A DNA stretch of 64,000 nt from VXPQ01 sp965232485 (GTDB lineage: Bacteria > Bacteroidota > Rhodothermia > Rhodothermales > VXPQ01), in contig OZ246975.1 in the NCBI GenBank assembly GCA_965232485.1, positions 1,674,001-1,738,000 of the forward strand, read 5' to 3'. Numbering within the stretch: position 1 is the first letter of the stretch; each line of letters starts with the position of its first letter. A model generated the notes under the pieces. That model worked only from the letters and a program-made list of their open reading frames with translations, did no database searches and had not been told where the DNA came from. Made by a program: the position numbers and the translations under genes. Positions 18,283-26,164 of the stretch are shown piece by piece.

Positions 18283-21000
18283 CTACTTGAAAATAACCCG
18301 GACCCCGAGGTTGAACGTTCTCGGCAGGCCAAGGAAGACTTCTGCGTCGTCGGCCGTGTTCGCATCTCTTCCGTTTCCCCGGTAGGCATTGAAACGCGAG
18401 TTGTTCGTGACGTCCTGGACGTAGAAGCTGTTGAACACGTTGAATACGTTGGCCAACACCCGGATGTCGAAACGCGACAGGCCGAGCAGTTCGCGCGGGA
18501 TGTCGTAGCCCATGTTCAGATCGAACACATTGTATCCGGGCGCTTTCCAGACCTGCGCTCCGGCCTGGGCAGGGTCCGTACGGCTTGTCGGATCGAAGTC
18601 CGCGTAGTAGTTCGCGTAGGAACGCCCCGTGAACTTCGCGTACAGTCCCTCGACCGGAAACAGGGTTACGGCGTAGGCGAACTGCGTCTGGGGCGCATCG
18701 CCCACCCTGACGTCCTTCACGTAGATATTTACTTGGGCCTGGGTGGACGGGTCGGACTGGTCCGGCGCGTAGGACGCCGAGACATTGTCCGCGTACTTCC
18801 AGTTTCCGAATGAAACGGCCATGTCCGCCCGGACGATGTTCAGCGGCTGGTACGCCAGTTCGCCTTCGACGCCTCGGTGCAGCGCGTTGAGGCCCCTGAT
18901 GTTGATCAGGCCGTCGTCGCCGTCCTGTTCCGTCACGAAACGCGTGATGGTGCGGTCGTTCCAAGAGGTGTTGTAGACATTGAACTTTCCGGCCAGTTTG
19001 CGATCTGGCGAGCGGAACGCAGCGCCCGCTTCGAACGCCGCAAACTGCTCGTTCTTCGGGTCTGGATTCACCGTTCCGGTGATGTCGTCGATGGCTCCGT
19101 CGAAAATCGGCGCCCTGGAGACAACGCCTGCGTTCGCGAAGACCGATACATGATCGTTTGCGGCCCAGGAAGCGCCGCCCTTGACCTGGTAGCCCCCGAT
19201 GCGGTCCGACTCGGTCTTGAACGTATTGTCCGCACCGTCATTTTTGAAGAGGTCTTCGTACGTGTACTTGACCATGGAGTACCCGAACATGCCGTATGCG
19301 GTCAGAGCGTTCCGGGCGTATTCGCCCTGTGCGAATGCGCCGGCCCAGTCGACAGTATTGGTATTGTTGTAGTCGAAACGGTCTCCCGGCTGGAGAACTT
19401 TGCCGTTTTCTCCCCAGAAATCGCTGTCGAACCGCTGGTAGCCGTTTCCGCCGAGCAGGTCGCGCACCGTCCGGTAGTGCTCTATTTCTGCGGTGCGCCA
19501 ATCAATCCCCGCCTCGAGCGTGACGTTTTCGTTCGGTTCATGCTTGAATTTCGATATGGCGCCGATCGTCCACTGCACGTTGTGACTGTTGCGGAGGATT
19601 CCGAGGGATTGCCCGTTCTCCCGGTTGCTCGCGATCGTGGCGTCGTAGTCGACTACGCGGGAAGGACCGCTGTAGTCCCATTCCATAGAGCCTTTCGTGC
19701 CGGTCCCGCCGCCTTTTCCGCCTGAATAGTAGACTACGGTGGACAGGAGCGACTTGTCCGAAAGCTGTGCATAGTGGTTCAGGTTGAGCTGCGGTTTGTG
19801 GAAGAAATTCTCCCGTTCGTTGATCTGGCCTGGCCGGATGCGCTCGACCGTTCTGAATCCGTCGTGCTGCTCCATGCGGTATTGCGAGGAAACCGAGGAT
19901 ACGTTTTCGTTCCAGCGCCGACCCGCTTCCGGGAAGGTTTTCAGGATGTCGTCGATGGTTGCGCGATCCAGACCGTCCCTTTCGAAGACTTCGCGGGCGT
20001 AGTCGTGATCGTATGCGGCGATGTTCTGACGATAGAGGTTCTGTCCGTGACGCTGGGGAGCGCCCACGGCGTAGAAGTCGAGGCGATGCTTGTCGTTGAC
20101 GTTCCAGGCCGCGGCGGCGTAATAGGCCCAGGCGTCGGTCCATGTCCCGTCATAGTAGCCTTCGCCTGTTTTACGTACGCCGGATACCGTGAAGGCGTAT
20201 TTGCCGTCGATCAGGCCCGTCGAAAGGGAAATGGTGGATTTCAGGAAGCCATCGTTGCCTGCTTCCTGTTTGGCCATGACCTGGCGCGCGTTCTGCGACG
20301 GATCGGTGATGATGTTCAGCGTGCCGCCAATGGACGGAGTGGCCAGATTGACGACGGACAGGCCGCGCTGGAGCTGGATGGAGGAGATGGCGTCCCCGAC
20401 GCCGTCCCAGTTCGACCAGTAGACCCAGCCGTTTTCCATGTCGTTGACCGGAACGCCGTTGATCATGATGGCCACGTTGCGCTGGTTGAATCCGCGCACG
20501 TTTACGCGGGCGTCGCCTGCTCCGCCCCCCTGGGCGGTTCCGTACACGGACGGCGTGACGTTGAGCGCCAGCGGTACGTCGCGCGATCCGAGTTCCCGTT
20601 GTATCTGCACCTTGTCCACATTGGTGAAGGCGACAGGCGTCTTGCGGTCTACGGCGCGCGAGGCGAATACTTCCAGCGCTTCGAGCGCCTCGCTTGAAAA
20701 CGCGAGGCGAAAATCGGCGGTCACGTCCGAGGAGCGGATGGCGACGACGCTGGAAATGTCGTCGTATCCGACAAAGGACACGGTCAGCATATGAGTCCCC
20801 GATGGAACGTCATTGATCGCGTAGCGACCGTTTGCGTCTGCGGCGGCGCCCATCGCCGTTCCTTCGACGATCACGTTCGCGCCGGGAAGGGGGTCCCCGG
20901 TATCGGCGTCGGTAACCGCGCCGGAGACGTTTGTTTGAGCAAATGCCGAACCTGCGAAGAACAGTGGGGCGGCAAGCGTCAGGAAACGGAAGCGTATCAT
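18283..21000 (-). CDS. TonB-dependent outer-membrane receptor
   Basis: This is an outer-membrane active transporter energised by TonB-ExbBD. The order is signal peptide (FRFLTLAAPLFFAGSAFA), a carboxypeptidase-regulatory-like beta-sandwich (SGAVTDADTGDPLPGANVIV, residues about 25-110), a plug domain (DVPLALNVTPSVY, then ARVNVRGFNQRNVAIMINGV) and a 22-strand-type barrel to the C-terminus (NLGVRVIFK). The carboxypeptidase-like domain is characteristic of Bacteroidota and relatives. It is 905 residues from the ATG at 20998-21000; a start five codons further up is also possible. There is no SusD partner next to it, so it is not an obvious SusCD glycan system. The ligand is unknown and could be a siderophore, vitamin or oligosaccharide. 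Confidence 0.9.
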   Translation of the reverse strand: MIRFRFLTLAAPLFFAGSAFAQTNVSGAVTDADTGDPLPGANVIVEGTAMGAAADANGRYAINDVPSGTHMLTVSFVGYDDISSVVAIRSSDVTADFRLAFSSEALEALEVFASRAVDRKTPVAFTNVDKVQIQRELGSRDVPLALNVTPSVYGTAQGGGAGDARVNVRGFNQRNVAIMINGVPVNDMENGWVYWSNWDGVGDAISSIQLQRGLSVVNLATPSIGGTLNIITDPSQNARQVMAKQEAGNDGFLKSTISLSTGLIDGKYAFTVSGVRKTGEGYYDGTWTDAWAYYAAAAWNVNDKHRLDFYAVGAPQRHGQNLYRQNIAAYDHDYAREVFERDGLDRATIDDILKTFPEAGRRWNENVSSVSSQYRMEQHDGFRTVERIRPGQINERENFFHKPQLNLNHYAQLSDKSLLSTVVYYSGGKGGGTGTKGSMEWDYSGPSRVVDYDATIASNRENGQSLGILRNSHNVQWTIGAISKFKHEPNENVTLEAGIDWRTAEIEHYRTVRDLLGGNGYQRFDSDFWGENGKVLQPGDRFDYNNTNTVDWAGAFAQGEYARNALTAYGMFGYSMVKYTYEDLFKNDGADNTFKTESDRIGGYQVKGGASWAANDHVSVFANAGVVSRAPIFDGAIDDITGTVNPDPKNEQFAAFEAGAAFRSPDRKLAGKFNVYNTSWNDRTITRFVTEQDGDDGLINIRGLNALHRGVEGELAYQPLNIVRADMAVSFGNWKYADNVSASYAPDQSDPSTQAQVNIYVKDVRVGDAPQTQFAYAVTLFPVEGLYAKFTGRSYANYYADFDPTSRTDPAQAGAQVWKAPGYNVFDLNMGYDIPRELLGLSRFDIRVLANVFNVFNSFYVQDVTNNSRFNAYRGNGRDANTADDAEVFLGLPRTFNLGVRVIFK

Positions 21001-21015
21001 GGCGTTCGTGCCCAT

Positions 21016-21328
21016 TCATTTGTGACAGATGGAAAATACGAAGCATGCCCGACAAGTATGTGGTCGCAAATCTACCGATGGCCTATCCTGCCGATGGTAA
21101 ACATCAGGGCAAATTGATGTTATCCGATTGTGAATGGCGGGGGCTCTTTCTTGCAGAGTGAACCAACGGAACAGGTGTTCTCTGAAAGAACGCTGCCGCA
21201 CTTCGATGGTTTTGGCGGCTGTTCCGCCAGAACGGATCACGGGAACAGATTCGGGGTTGATAGACTGTATTCAGTAAATACGGAACCGGATTTGCGCCCG
21301 TCGCTACGATACGGGGGATGTAATCGAT
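21016..21328. other. divergent intergenic region between TonB receptor and DinB genes
   Basis: This 313-bp stretch separates two divergently transcribed genes and must hold both promoters. A heptamer CCGATGG occurs twice as a direct repeat within about 30 bases (near 21076 and 21095), a possible regulator site for the receptor. I found no convincing -35/-10 pair, small gene or RNA. Confidence 0.3.
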
Positions 21329-21820
21329 ATGACGCTGGAAGCGCTGCTCGCCCTGCTCGACTATCACTATTGGGCCCGGGACCGGCTGCTCGATGCAGTC
21401 GAGAAGATCGCGCCCGACCATTTCCAGAAGGATATGGGGAACAGTTTTTCCTCTATTCGGGACACGTTGCTCCACATCGTGTTTTCCGAATGGGTATGGC
21501 GCTTGCGCTGGGAGGGGAAACCGCTGCCGGCCCCTTTCGATCCGAAGAATTTCGAGACCGTGCAGGATATTCGCGCGCGCTGGATCGAGGAGGAGCGCAA
21601 GGTGCGGCGGTTCGTCGAGCGAGTCGGACCGGACGGTCTCGACCATGTGTTTCGCTATGCCGAGCTTGATGGCCAGCAGACACAGTCCGTCTTCTGGCAG
21701 TCCGTGCAGCATGTGGTCAATCATGCCACCTATCACCGCGGGCAGGTCACCACAATGTTGCGCCAACTCGGGGGCGAGACGCCAGATAGCCAGGACCTGA
21801 TTGCGTTCTACCGTCTATGA
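21329..21820 (+). CDS. DinB family metal-dependent protein
   Basis: DinB/YfiT-like proteins are four-helix bundles with a three-histidine metal site; many are thiol-dependent transferases or of unknown function. The three ligands are seen as H49 (RDTLLHIVFSEW) and H132 and H136 (VVNHATYHRGQV), in the correct helices and spacing. The 163-residue length is standard. The conserved N-terminal pattern of the family (LLALLDYHYWARDRLLDAV) supports the ATG at 21329, which has ACGGGGGA ten bases upstream. There is no signal peptide. It stands alone between a divergent receptor gene and vapBC, with no partner that points to a substrate. Confidence 0.85.
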   Translation: MTLEALLALLDYHYWARDRLLDAVEKIAPDHFQKDMGNSFSSIRDTLLHIVFSEWVWRLRWEGKPLPAPFDPKNFETVQDIRARWIEEERKVRRFVERVGPDGLDHVFRYAELDGQQTQSVFWQSVQHVVNHATYHRGQVTTMLRQLGGETPDSQDLIAFYRL

Positions 21821-21898
21821 TCGGGATCGGTGACCGAGGGAGGGGGTTTGGCCCGGATGGTTCTTTCGCCAGAGGGGATCCTATCGACAGATTCAGGG

Positions 21899-21927
21899 TT
21901 GACATAAATATGTTTAATACATATGTT
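21899..21927 (+). promoter_or_regulatory. vapBC promoter with overlapping operator dyad
   Basis: TTGACA (21899-21904), a 17-base spacer and TATGTT (21922-21927) form a strong sigma-70-like promoter. A perfect 6-bp dyad, ATATGT (21908-21913) and ACATAT (21919-21924), lies in the spacer and -10 box, where a VapBC complex could bind and repress. Transcription would start at about 21934, right at the chosen vapB ATG. Confidence 0.55.
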
Positions 21928-21934
21928 TTCATGC

Positions 21935-22183
21935 ATGCGTACGACAATCCATATCGACGATCACCTGTTTGCGGAGCTCAAGGGCATTGCTGCAAGCACC
22001 GGGCGCACCCTGACCGCGGTCATTGACGGGGCGCTCCGGGAGTCGCTGTCCCGGCGCCGCGCCCCGGAGCGTCCCGCCGTCGATCTGCCGCTGTTTCACG
22101 GCACGGGACTCATGCCCGGCGTGGACCTGAGCGATTCGGCCTCCCTGCTCGATCTGATGGAGGAGGATCGTGATTCTGCCTGA
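21935..22183 (+). CDS. vapB: antitoxin VapB-like (ribbon-helix-helix)
   Basis: This is the antitoxin of a type II VapBC pair. The N-terminus MRTTIHIDDHLFAELKGIAA is a ribbon-helix-helix DNA-binding domain, which in such proteins binds the operon promoter. The acidic C-terminus (DLSDSASLLDLMEED) is the segment that wraps the toxin. I chose the ATG at 21935 (82 residues) because the ATG four codons upstream lies inside the -10 box. The gene overlaps the toxin gene by 14 bases, and its own end (AGGAGG at 22161-22166) serves as a strong ribosome-binding site for the toxin. A decayed copy of this C-terminal tail reappears at 25990-26102. Confidence 0.8.
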   Translation: MRTTIHIDDHLFAELKGIAASTGRTLTAVIDGALRESLSRRRAPERPAVDLPLFHGTGLMPGVDLSDSASLLDLMEEDRDSA

Positions 22184-22610
22184 CGTGAACGTCCTCGTTG
22201 CGGCGTATCGAAACGATGCTCTGGAACATGTTTCCTGCCGATCATGGCTTGAGGCGGTACTGAATGGGGACGAGGCTTTCGGCATATCCGATCTGGCGCT
22301 GAGCGGCTTTCTTCGCATTGTTACTCATCCACGCATTTTCGCGCTTCCAGCTTTGTCGGACGAAGCGCTGGGCTTCACGAGGGTACTCAGAGATCAGCCG
22401 CACTGCGTTCCGGTCTGCCCGGGTCTCCGGCACTGGGATATTTTCACGCGGCTCTGCCGGGATGTGGAAGCGCGCGGCAATCTGATTCCAGATGCCTGGT
22501 TCGCCGCCCTGGCGATCGAATCCGGCTGCGAATGGATCACGCTGGACCGGGATTTTGCCCGTTTCAAGGGGTTGCGCTGGAGTCGCCCGCCCCGGCTTCC
22601 ATGCGGTTGA
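22170..22610 (+). CDS. vapC: VapC-like PIN-domain ribonuclease toxin
   Basis: This PIN-domain toxin cleaves RNA (often tRNA or rRNA) when not bound by VapB. Acidic active-site residues D5 (ILPDVNVLVAAY), D108 (LIPDAWFAALAIESG) and D126/D128 (WITLDRDFARF) are in place. The motif LSGFLRIVTHPRIF near residue 45 is typical of one large VapC subfamily, in which the second acidic residue differs from the canonical glutamate. Translation starts at GTG 22170 with AGGAGG three to nine bases upstream, inside the end of vapB, so the two are tightly coupled. The length of 146 residues is standard. The toxin looks intact. Confidence 0.85.
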   Translation: MILPDVNVLVAAYRNDALEHVSCRSWLEAVLNGDEAFGISDLALSGFLRIVTHPRIFALPALSDEALGFTRVLRDQPHCVPVCPGLRHWDIFTRLCRDVEARGNLIPDAWFAALAIESGCEWITLDRDFARFKGLRWSRPPRLPCG

Positions 22611-22666
22611 AGAAGGGTTTTGATGGTTTTAGCGTACGAGTTCCTGTCCGTCGAGTCTTCCGAAGC

Positions 22667-23182
22667 ATGATAGAAAAGCCGCCCTACGCGATCACAACAA
22701 ACATTCTTTCCCTCGTTGAACGCATCGGCGAGGCGATCGGGCGGGCGGAGGCAGCGGGCGTCTCGCGCGACGCGCGCCTGCGGCGAAACAATCGCATCCG
22801 TACGATTCGCGGCTCGCTGGCCATAGAAGGCAATACTCTCAGCGAGGAAGAAATCGCTGCGATCCTCGACGGCAAGCCCGTTGCCGCCCCGCCGAGAGAC
22901 ATTCAGGAGGCTCTCCGGGTTTCCGGGGTAAGCGACCAAGTAAGCGACCAGGTAGCACAGTTGGTCGCCGCCTTGGGAACGGAGGCGAAATCCGCTGCCG
23001 AGCTTATGGAGATCATGGGGCTGTCGCATCGCCCCACCTTTCGTAAAAACTACCTCCGCCCGTCCATGTCCGCTGGGCTGGTGGAAATGACGCGCCCCGA
23101 ATCGCCCACGGCGAAGAATCAGAAGTATCGGTTGACGATTAGGGGGAGGGGTATGCTGGAAGGGTTGACCGGGGGGCAGTGA
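22667..23182 (+). CDS. Fic-type protein lacking its catalytic core
   Basis: The 171-residue product joins the two ends of a Fic protein. Residues 1-85 match the N-terminal domain of the family (LRRNNRIRTIRGSLAIEGNT, AAILDGKPVAAPPRDIQEAL). Residues 90-171 match the C-terminal winged-helix part (ELMEIMGLSHRPTFRKNYL, GLVEMTRPESPTAKNQKYRL). The roughly 200-residue Fic fold with the HPFxxGNGRxGR AMP-transfer motif is absent, yet the frame is intact. The inhibitory S/T-x-x-x-E-G/N motif is present as SLAIEGN. It lies just after vapC and has no catalytic ability of its own. It could be a harmless deletion product or a DNA-binding regulator. The ATG at 22667 is preferred because earlier codons overlap vapC and do not resemble Fic. 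Confidence 0.7.
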   Translation: MIEKPPYAITTNILSLVERIGEAIGRAEAAGVSRDARLRRNNRIRTIRGSLAIEGNTLSEEEIAAILDGKPVAAPPRDIQEALRVSGVSDQVSDQVAQLVAALGTEAKSAAELMEIMGLSHRPTFRKNYLRPSMSAGLVEMTRPESPTAKNQKYRLTIRGRGMLEGLTGGQ

Positions 23183-23269
23183 CCTTTGTTTGGGTGGAGC
23201 GTATCGGAGGGGAAAAGTCGGGTTGCAAAGGCGCTTTGGGGTAGTGTGCCTTACGCCGCCTAAAAAATT

Positions 23270-23332
23270 TCAACAAATGTGTTGACAACAAAACTGTTGA
23301 GTCGTATATTTTGTTCAACCGTTTTGTTGAAC
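23270..23332 (+). promoter_or_regulatory. promoter covered by three TCAACA-N4-TGTTGA palindromes
   Basis: A near-ideal promoter, TTGACA (23282-23287), 17 bases, TATATT (23305-23310), is overlapped by three operator-like dyads of identical geometry. They are TCAACA/TGTTGA (23270-23285), a copy with one changed base (ACAACA/TGTTGA, 23285-23300), and TCAACC/TGTTGA (23315-23330). The second ends four bases before the -10 box and the third lies just downstream of it. Binding of one protein to all three would block the -35 and -10 regions and the start. The regulated genes are the mini-ORF at 23346 and the ATPase at 23486. Confidence 0.65.
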
Positions 23333-23345
23333 GAAGGTCATTGCC

Positions 23346-23489
23346 ATGAAGTCATCCACCGGCCGCTGGGTAAGCGGCGAAGATTTTTTTGATCGCGACC
23401 GGGAGTTGCAAATACTGGAGACGCGGGTTCGGGAACGCAATGCAGCCCTCAGCAACCGGTCGTTCGTAAAACCCATGGGATTCCGATGA
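23346..23489 (+). pseudogene. truncated ATPase N-terminus, now a 47-codon leader ORF
   Basis: The first 30 residues (MKSSTGRWVSGEDFFDRDRE, LQILETRVRERN) match the start of a family of P-loop ATPases in which this segment leads directly into a beta-strand and Walker A loop. Here it breaks off after RERN and ends with unrelated residues and a TGA at 23487-23489. The stop overlaps the ATG of the next gene (ATGA), so ribosomes finishing the fragment could restart on the downstream ATPase gene. It is the first gene after the operator-rich promoter. It is probably a leftover from replacement of one ATPase gene by another that kept the promoter and coupled start. Confidence 0.6.
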
Positions 23490-25993
23490 ACGAATCTTCC
23501 GACGCCATAATTCGCACGTTCAATCCCGGGACGTTCCAGTCCGACGAGGAGATCGTCAGGCAGTTCGTGGTCCGGAAACGCGAACTCGGCGTCGCGCTTG
23601 ATATCCTCCGAAGGAACATCAAGGCGTTTTCTTACCAGCCTGTCCTGATCGTTGCGCCTCGCGGTCAGGGCAAGACCATGCTGCTGGCCCGGGTTGCGGC
23701 GGCGTTGAATACCGACGCTGAACTCTCCGAGCGCCTGCTGCCGGTCCGGTTCATGGAGGAAAGTCACGAGATATTCAATCTTGAGGACTTCTGGCTCGAG
23801 ACGTTGTTTTATCTCGCTCGGGAAAGCGCCGAACGCGATCCGGAACTCGCGCGAGCGTTGCAAGAAACGCACGCCGATCTGGTCAAACGGTGGGACGAAG
23901 AAGCGCTTGTTGATCGCGCCCGCGCCATGGTTCTGGAGGCTGCGGGCCGATTGGGCAAAAAACTTGTCCTCATGGTCGAAAACATGCAAGACCTTTCCGA
24001 AAACGCGAACGACGATTTTAGCCGGCGACTTTGCGGGGAACTGCAATCGGAATCGCAGATCATGCTGCTCGCCACCGCTACGAGTCGCTTCGGAGGGTTG
24101 GATGATGTGGAGCAACCGCTCTTCGAATTGTTCCGAACCATTGATCTGAAACCACTGGACACAGAAGAATGCCGGTCTCTGTGGAAAGTACTCAGCGGCG
24201 ACGAGGTAAGCGGGCGGAATATCAGACCGCTTGAGATTCTGACCGGCGGCAGTCCTCGCCTTCTGGTCATCGTCGCCGGGTTCGCGCAGCACCGGTCTTT
24301 GAGCCAGTTGATGGAAGAACTGGTGCAATTGATCGACGACCATACCGAGTATTTTCGCGGTCACCTGGAGGCGCTGGCCAAGACCGAACGCCGGGTGTAT
24401 CTCGCGGCGATCGATTTATGGCGTCCGTCGAGCACGGGCGAGGTCGCGGCGCGGGCCCGCATGGACGTTCGGATCGTATCGGCCTTGCTCGGCCGCCTCG
24501 TCGATCGGGGCATGGTCATTGTGGAGAGGGTTGGCAAGAAGCGGCTATATGCTGCAGCAGAGCGCATGTACTGTCTCTATTACAAACTGCGCCGCGAACG
24601 AGACGAAGCGGCTGTCGTGAGCAATCTGATCCATTTTATGGCTGCGTGTTACAGCGAAGAGGAAATGGCCGAGAGGGTCAAAAAGTTGATTGCGGAGGCG
24701 AAGCGATTTCCAGGCGTCAGGAAGGGCATTGAACGGGCGATTGCCGACAAGCCGGATATCGGCGGCCTGTTCCCCGGCGTCGGGCGGTCAACGATGGAGC
24801 GGGTATTCGTCCCGGATACGACGTGCGGCAACGAGCGCGTCGAACGCTTGCTCGAAGAAATTGCCGGCATGTTCCAAAAGGCGGAAACGCACAAGGAAGC
24901 TGGTGATTTCACGGCGGCGATTGTGGTCTACGACGAAATGATCGCGCGGTTCGGCGACAGGGGCGACCCGGATTTGCAGGCGCAAGTCGCCTGGGCCCTG
25001 TCTCAAAAGGGCGATGCGCACCAGGAACTTAACGATTTTGGTGAGGCGCTTGCGGTTTACGATGAAGTGATTGAGCGTTTTGGCGATAGCGATGTCCCGG
25101 AACTCCAGGCGCTGGTTGCCAGCGCGTTGTCTGGTAAAGGATATATTTTCGGAAATTGCTTCGCAGATGATGCACTGGCGCTTGCGACCTATGACGAGTT
25201 GCTTATGGGCTTTGGCGACAGCGATGCGCCGGAACTTCAGGAGAGTATTGCCTGGGCCTTGCACCAAAAGGGCTTTTTTCAAGGGCAGCTTGAGGATTTC
25301 ATGTCGGCGCTGGTCGCCTATGACGAAATGATCGAACGTTTTGGCGGCAGCGAATCGCTTGATATCCAGGCTTTGGTTGCCTGGACCTTGTTCGAGAAGG
25401 GAGATGTCCAACAACAACTTGGAGATTATCCATCGTCGATTGCGGCATGCAACGAAATTGTTGAGCGCTTCGGCACCAGCGATGCAGAAAAACTCCGGAT
25501 ACCGGTTGTTTGCGCGTTGTTCGCCAACGGAATGAGGCAACTGGAAATGGGGCATGCGGCAGAAGCGTTGCGCGCATGGGAGGAGTTTGCGCGGCGATCC
25601 GGGGCGTTGACCGATTTGTCGAAGGTAGGCTGCGCGCTGCGGGCAATATGGATGCGGTCCCCGCTTCTGCTGGCGTCAGGCTCTCTGGAGGTCGCCATGG
25701 AAATTTTCCGATCTATGTATGTGTTATTCGTGCCCGGCGAGGCGACAATGACCAACGAGATGCAAAAAATGGCGACCGATTTGATTGCGGCTGGCGTATC
25801 GGCCCATGAACTTGTCGAGATATTGTCAAGCGAGGTCATGAAAGCCAGCGCGTTGACGCCCTTGATCGTTGCTCTCCTCCAGGTTGCCGGCGAGGCGGTT
25901 CGCGCGCCTGTGGAAATTCTTGAGGTCGCGGCGGATATCCGGGAGCGGATTAAGGAAAGGATGGCGGAAGGCGCCGGGAGGCGCCGCGACTGA
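23486..25993 (+). CDS. P-loop ATPase with C-terminal TPR-like repeats
   Basis: The 835-residue protein has an AAA/STAND-type ATPase domain: Walker A APRGQGKTMLL (residues 56-66) and a Walker B-like strand KLVLMVENMQDL (near 158), where E-N replaces the usual D-E/D-D. A sensor-like LLATATSRF is near 195. A winged-helix-like region follows (residues 295-350, STGEVAARARMDVRIVSALL). From about residue 475 to 690 come five repeats of about 43 residues with the phrase YDEMIERFGDS, close to tetratricopeptide repeats that bind other proteins. The C-terminal 140 residues are helical. Such ATPase-repeat proteins often act as sensors in defence or signalling, but I cannot assign a target. The start codon overlaps the stop of the upstream fragment. 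Confidence 0.75.
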   Translation: MNESSDAIIRTFNPGTFQSDEEIVRQFVVRKRELGVALDILRRNIKAFSYQPVLIVAPRGQGKTMLLARVAAALNTDAELSERLLPVRFMEESHEIFNLEDFWLETLFYLARESAERDPELARALQETHADLVKRWDEEALVDRARAMVLEAAGRLGKKLVLMVENMQDLSENANDDFSRRLCGELQSESQIMLLATATSRFGGLDDVEQPLFELFRTIDLKPLDTEECRSLWKVLSGDEVSGRNIRPLEILTGGSPRLLVIVAGFAQHRSLSQLMEELVQLIDDHTEYFRGHLEALAKTERRVYLAAIDLWRPSSTGEVAARARMDVRIVSALLGRLVDRGMVIVERVGKKRLYAAAERMYCLYYKLRRERDEAAVVSNLIHFMAACYSEEEMAERVKKLIAEAKRFPGVRKGIERAIADKPDIGGLFPGVGRSTMERVFVPDTTCGNERVERLLEEIAGMFQKAETHKEAGDFTAAIVVYDEMIARFGDRGDPDLQAQVAWALSQKGDAHQELNDFGEALAVYDEVIERFGDSDVPELQALVASALSGKGYIFGNCFADDALALATYDELLMGFGDSDAPELQESIAWALHQKGFFQGQLEDFMSALVAYDEMIERFGGSESLDIQALVAWTLFEKGDVQQQLGDYPSSIAACNEIVERFGTSDAEKLRIPVVCALFANGMRQLEMGHAAEALRAWEEFARRSGALTDLSKVGCALRAIWMRSPLLLASGSLEVAMEIFRSMYVLFVPGEATMTNEMQKMATDLIAAGVSAHELVEILSSEVMKASALTPLIVALLQVAGEAVRAPVEILEVAADIRERIKERMAEGAGRRRD

Positions 25994-26102
25994 TTTTCCG
26001 TTGTGTGGCGGAACCGGACTTGCGCCCGACGTGGGTCTGGGCGACTCGGCAGGCTTGCTTGATCGTATGGAGGAGGATGGGGATGAGGAAGGCAAGTTTT
26101 GA
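25990..26102 (+). pseudogene. VapB antitoxin tail remnant
   Basis: A short frame encodes DFPLCGGTGLAPDVGLGDS followed by AGLLDRMEEDGDEE, which lines up with the C-terminus of the VapB at 21935 (LPLFHGTGLMPGVDLSDSAS, then LLDLMEED) at about 60 % of positions. The DNA-binding half and the toxin gene are missing. It starts exactly where the ATPase gene stops. It is therefore likely that two related vapBC loci once flanked this region, or that recombination between them brought the ATPase module in. Confidence 0.6.
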
Positions 26103-26164
26103 GGGGGTGTGCCAAGGATTCGGGGGCAGGAGGTTTTGAGAAAAGACTGGACAGGGATAGGTAG

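Noticed and set aside
23315..24364. 349-codon open frame antisense to the ATPase-TPR gene start
   Set aside because: Overlaps the promoter/operators and the Walker A coding region on the other strand; no recognisable domain.
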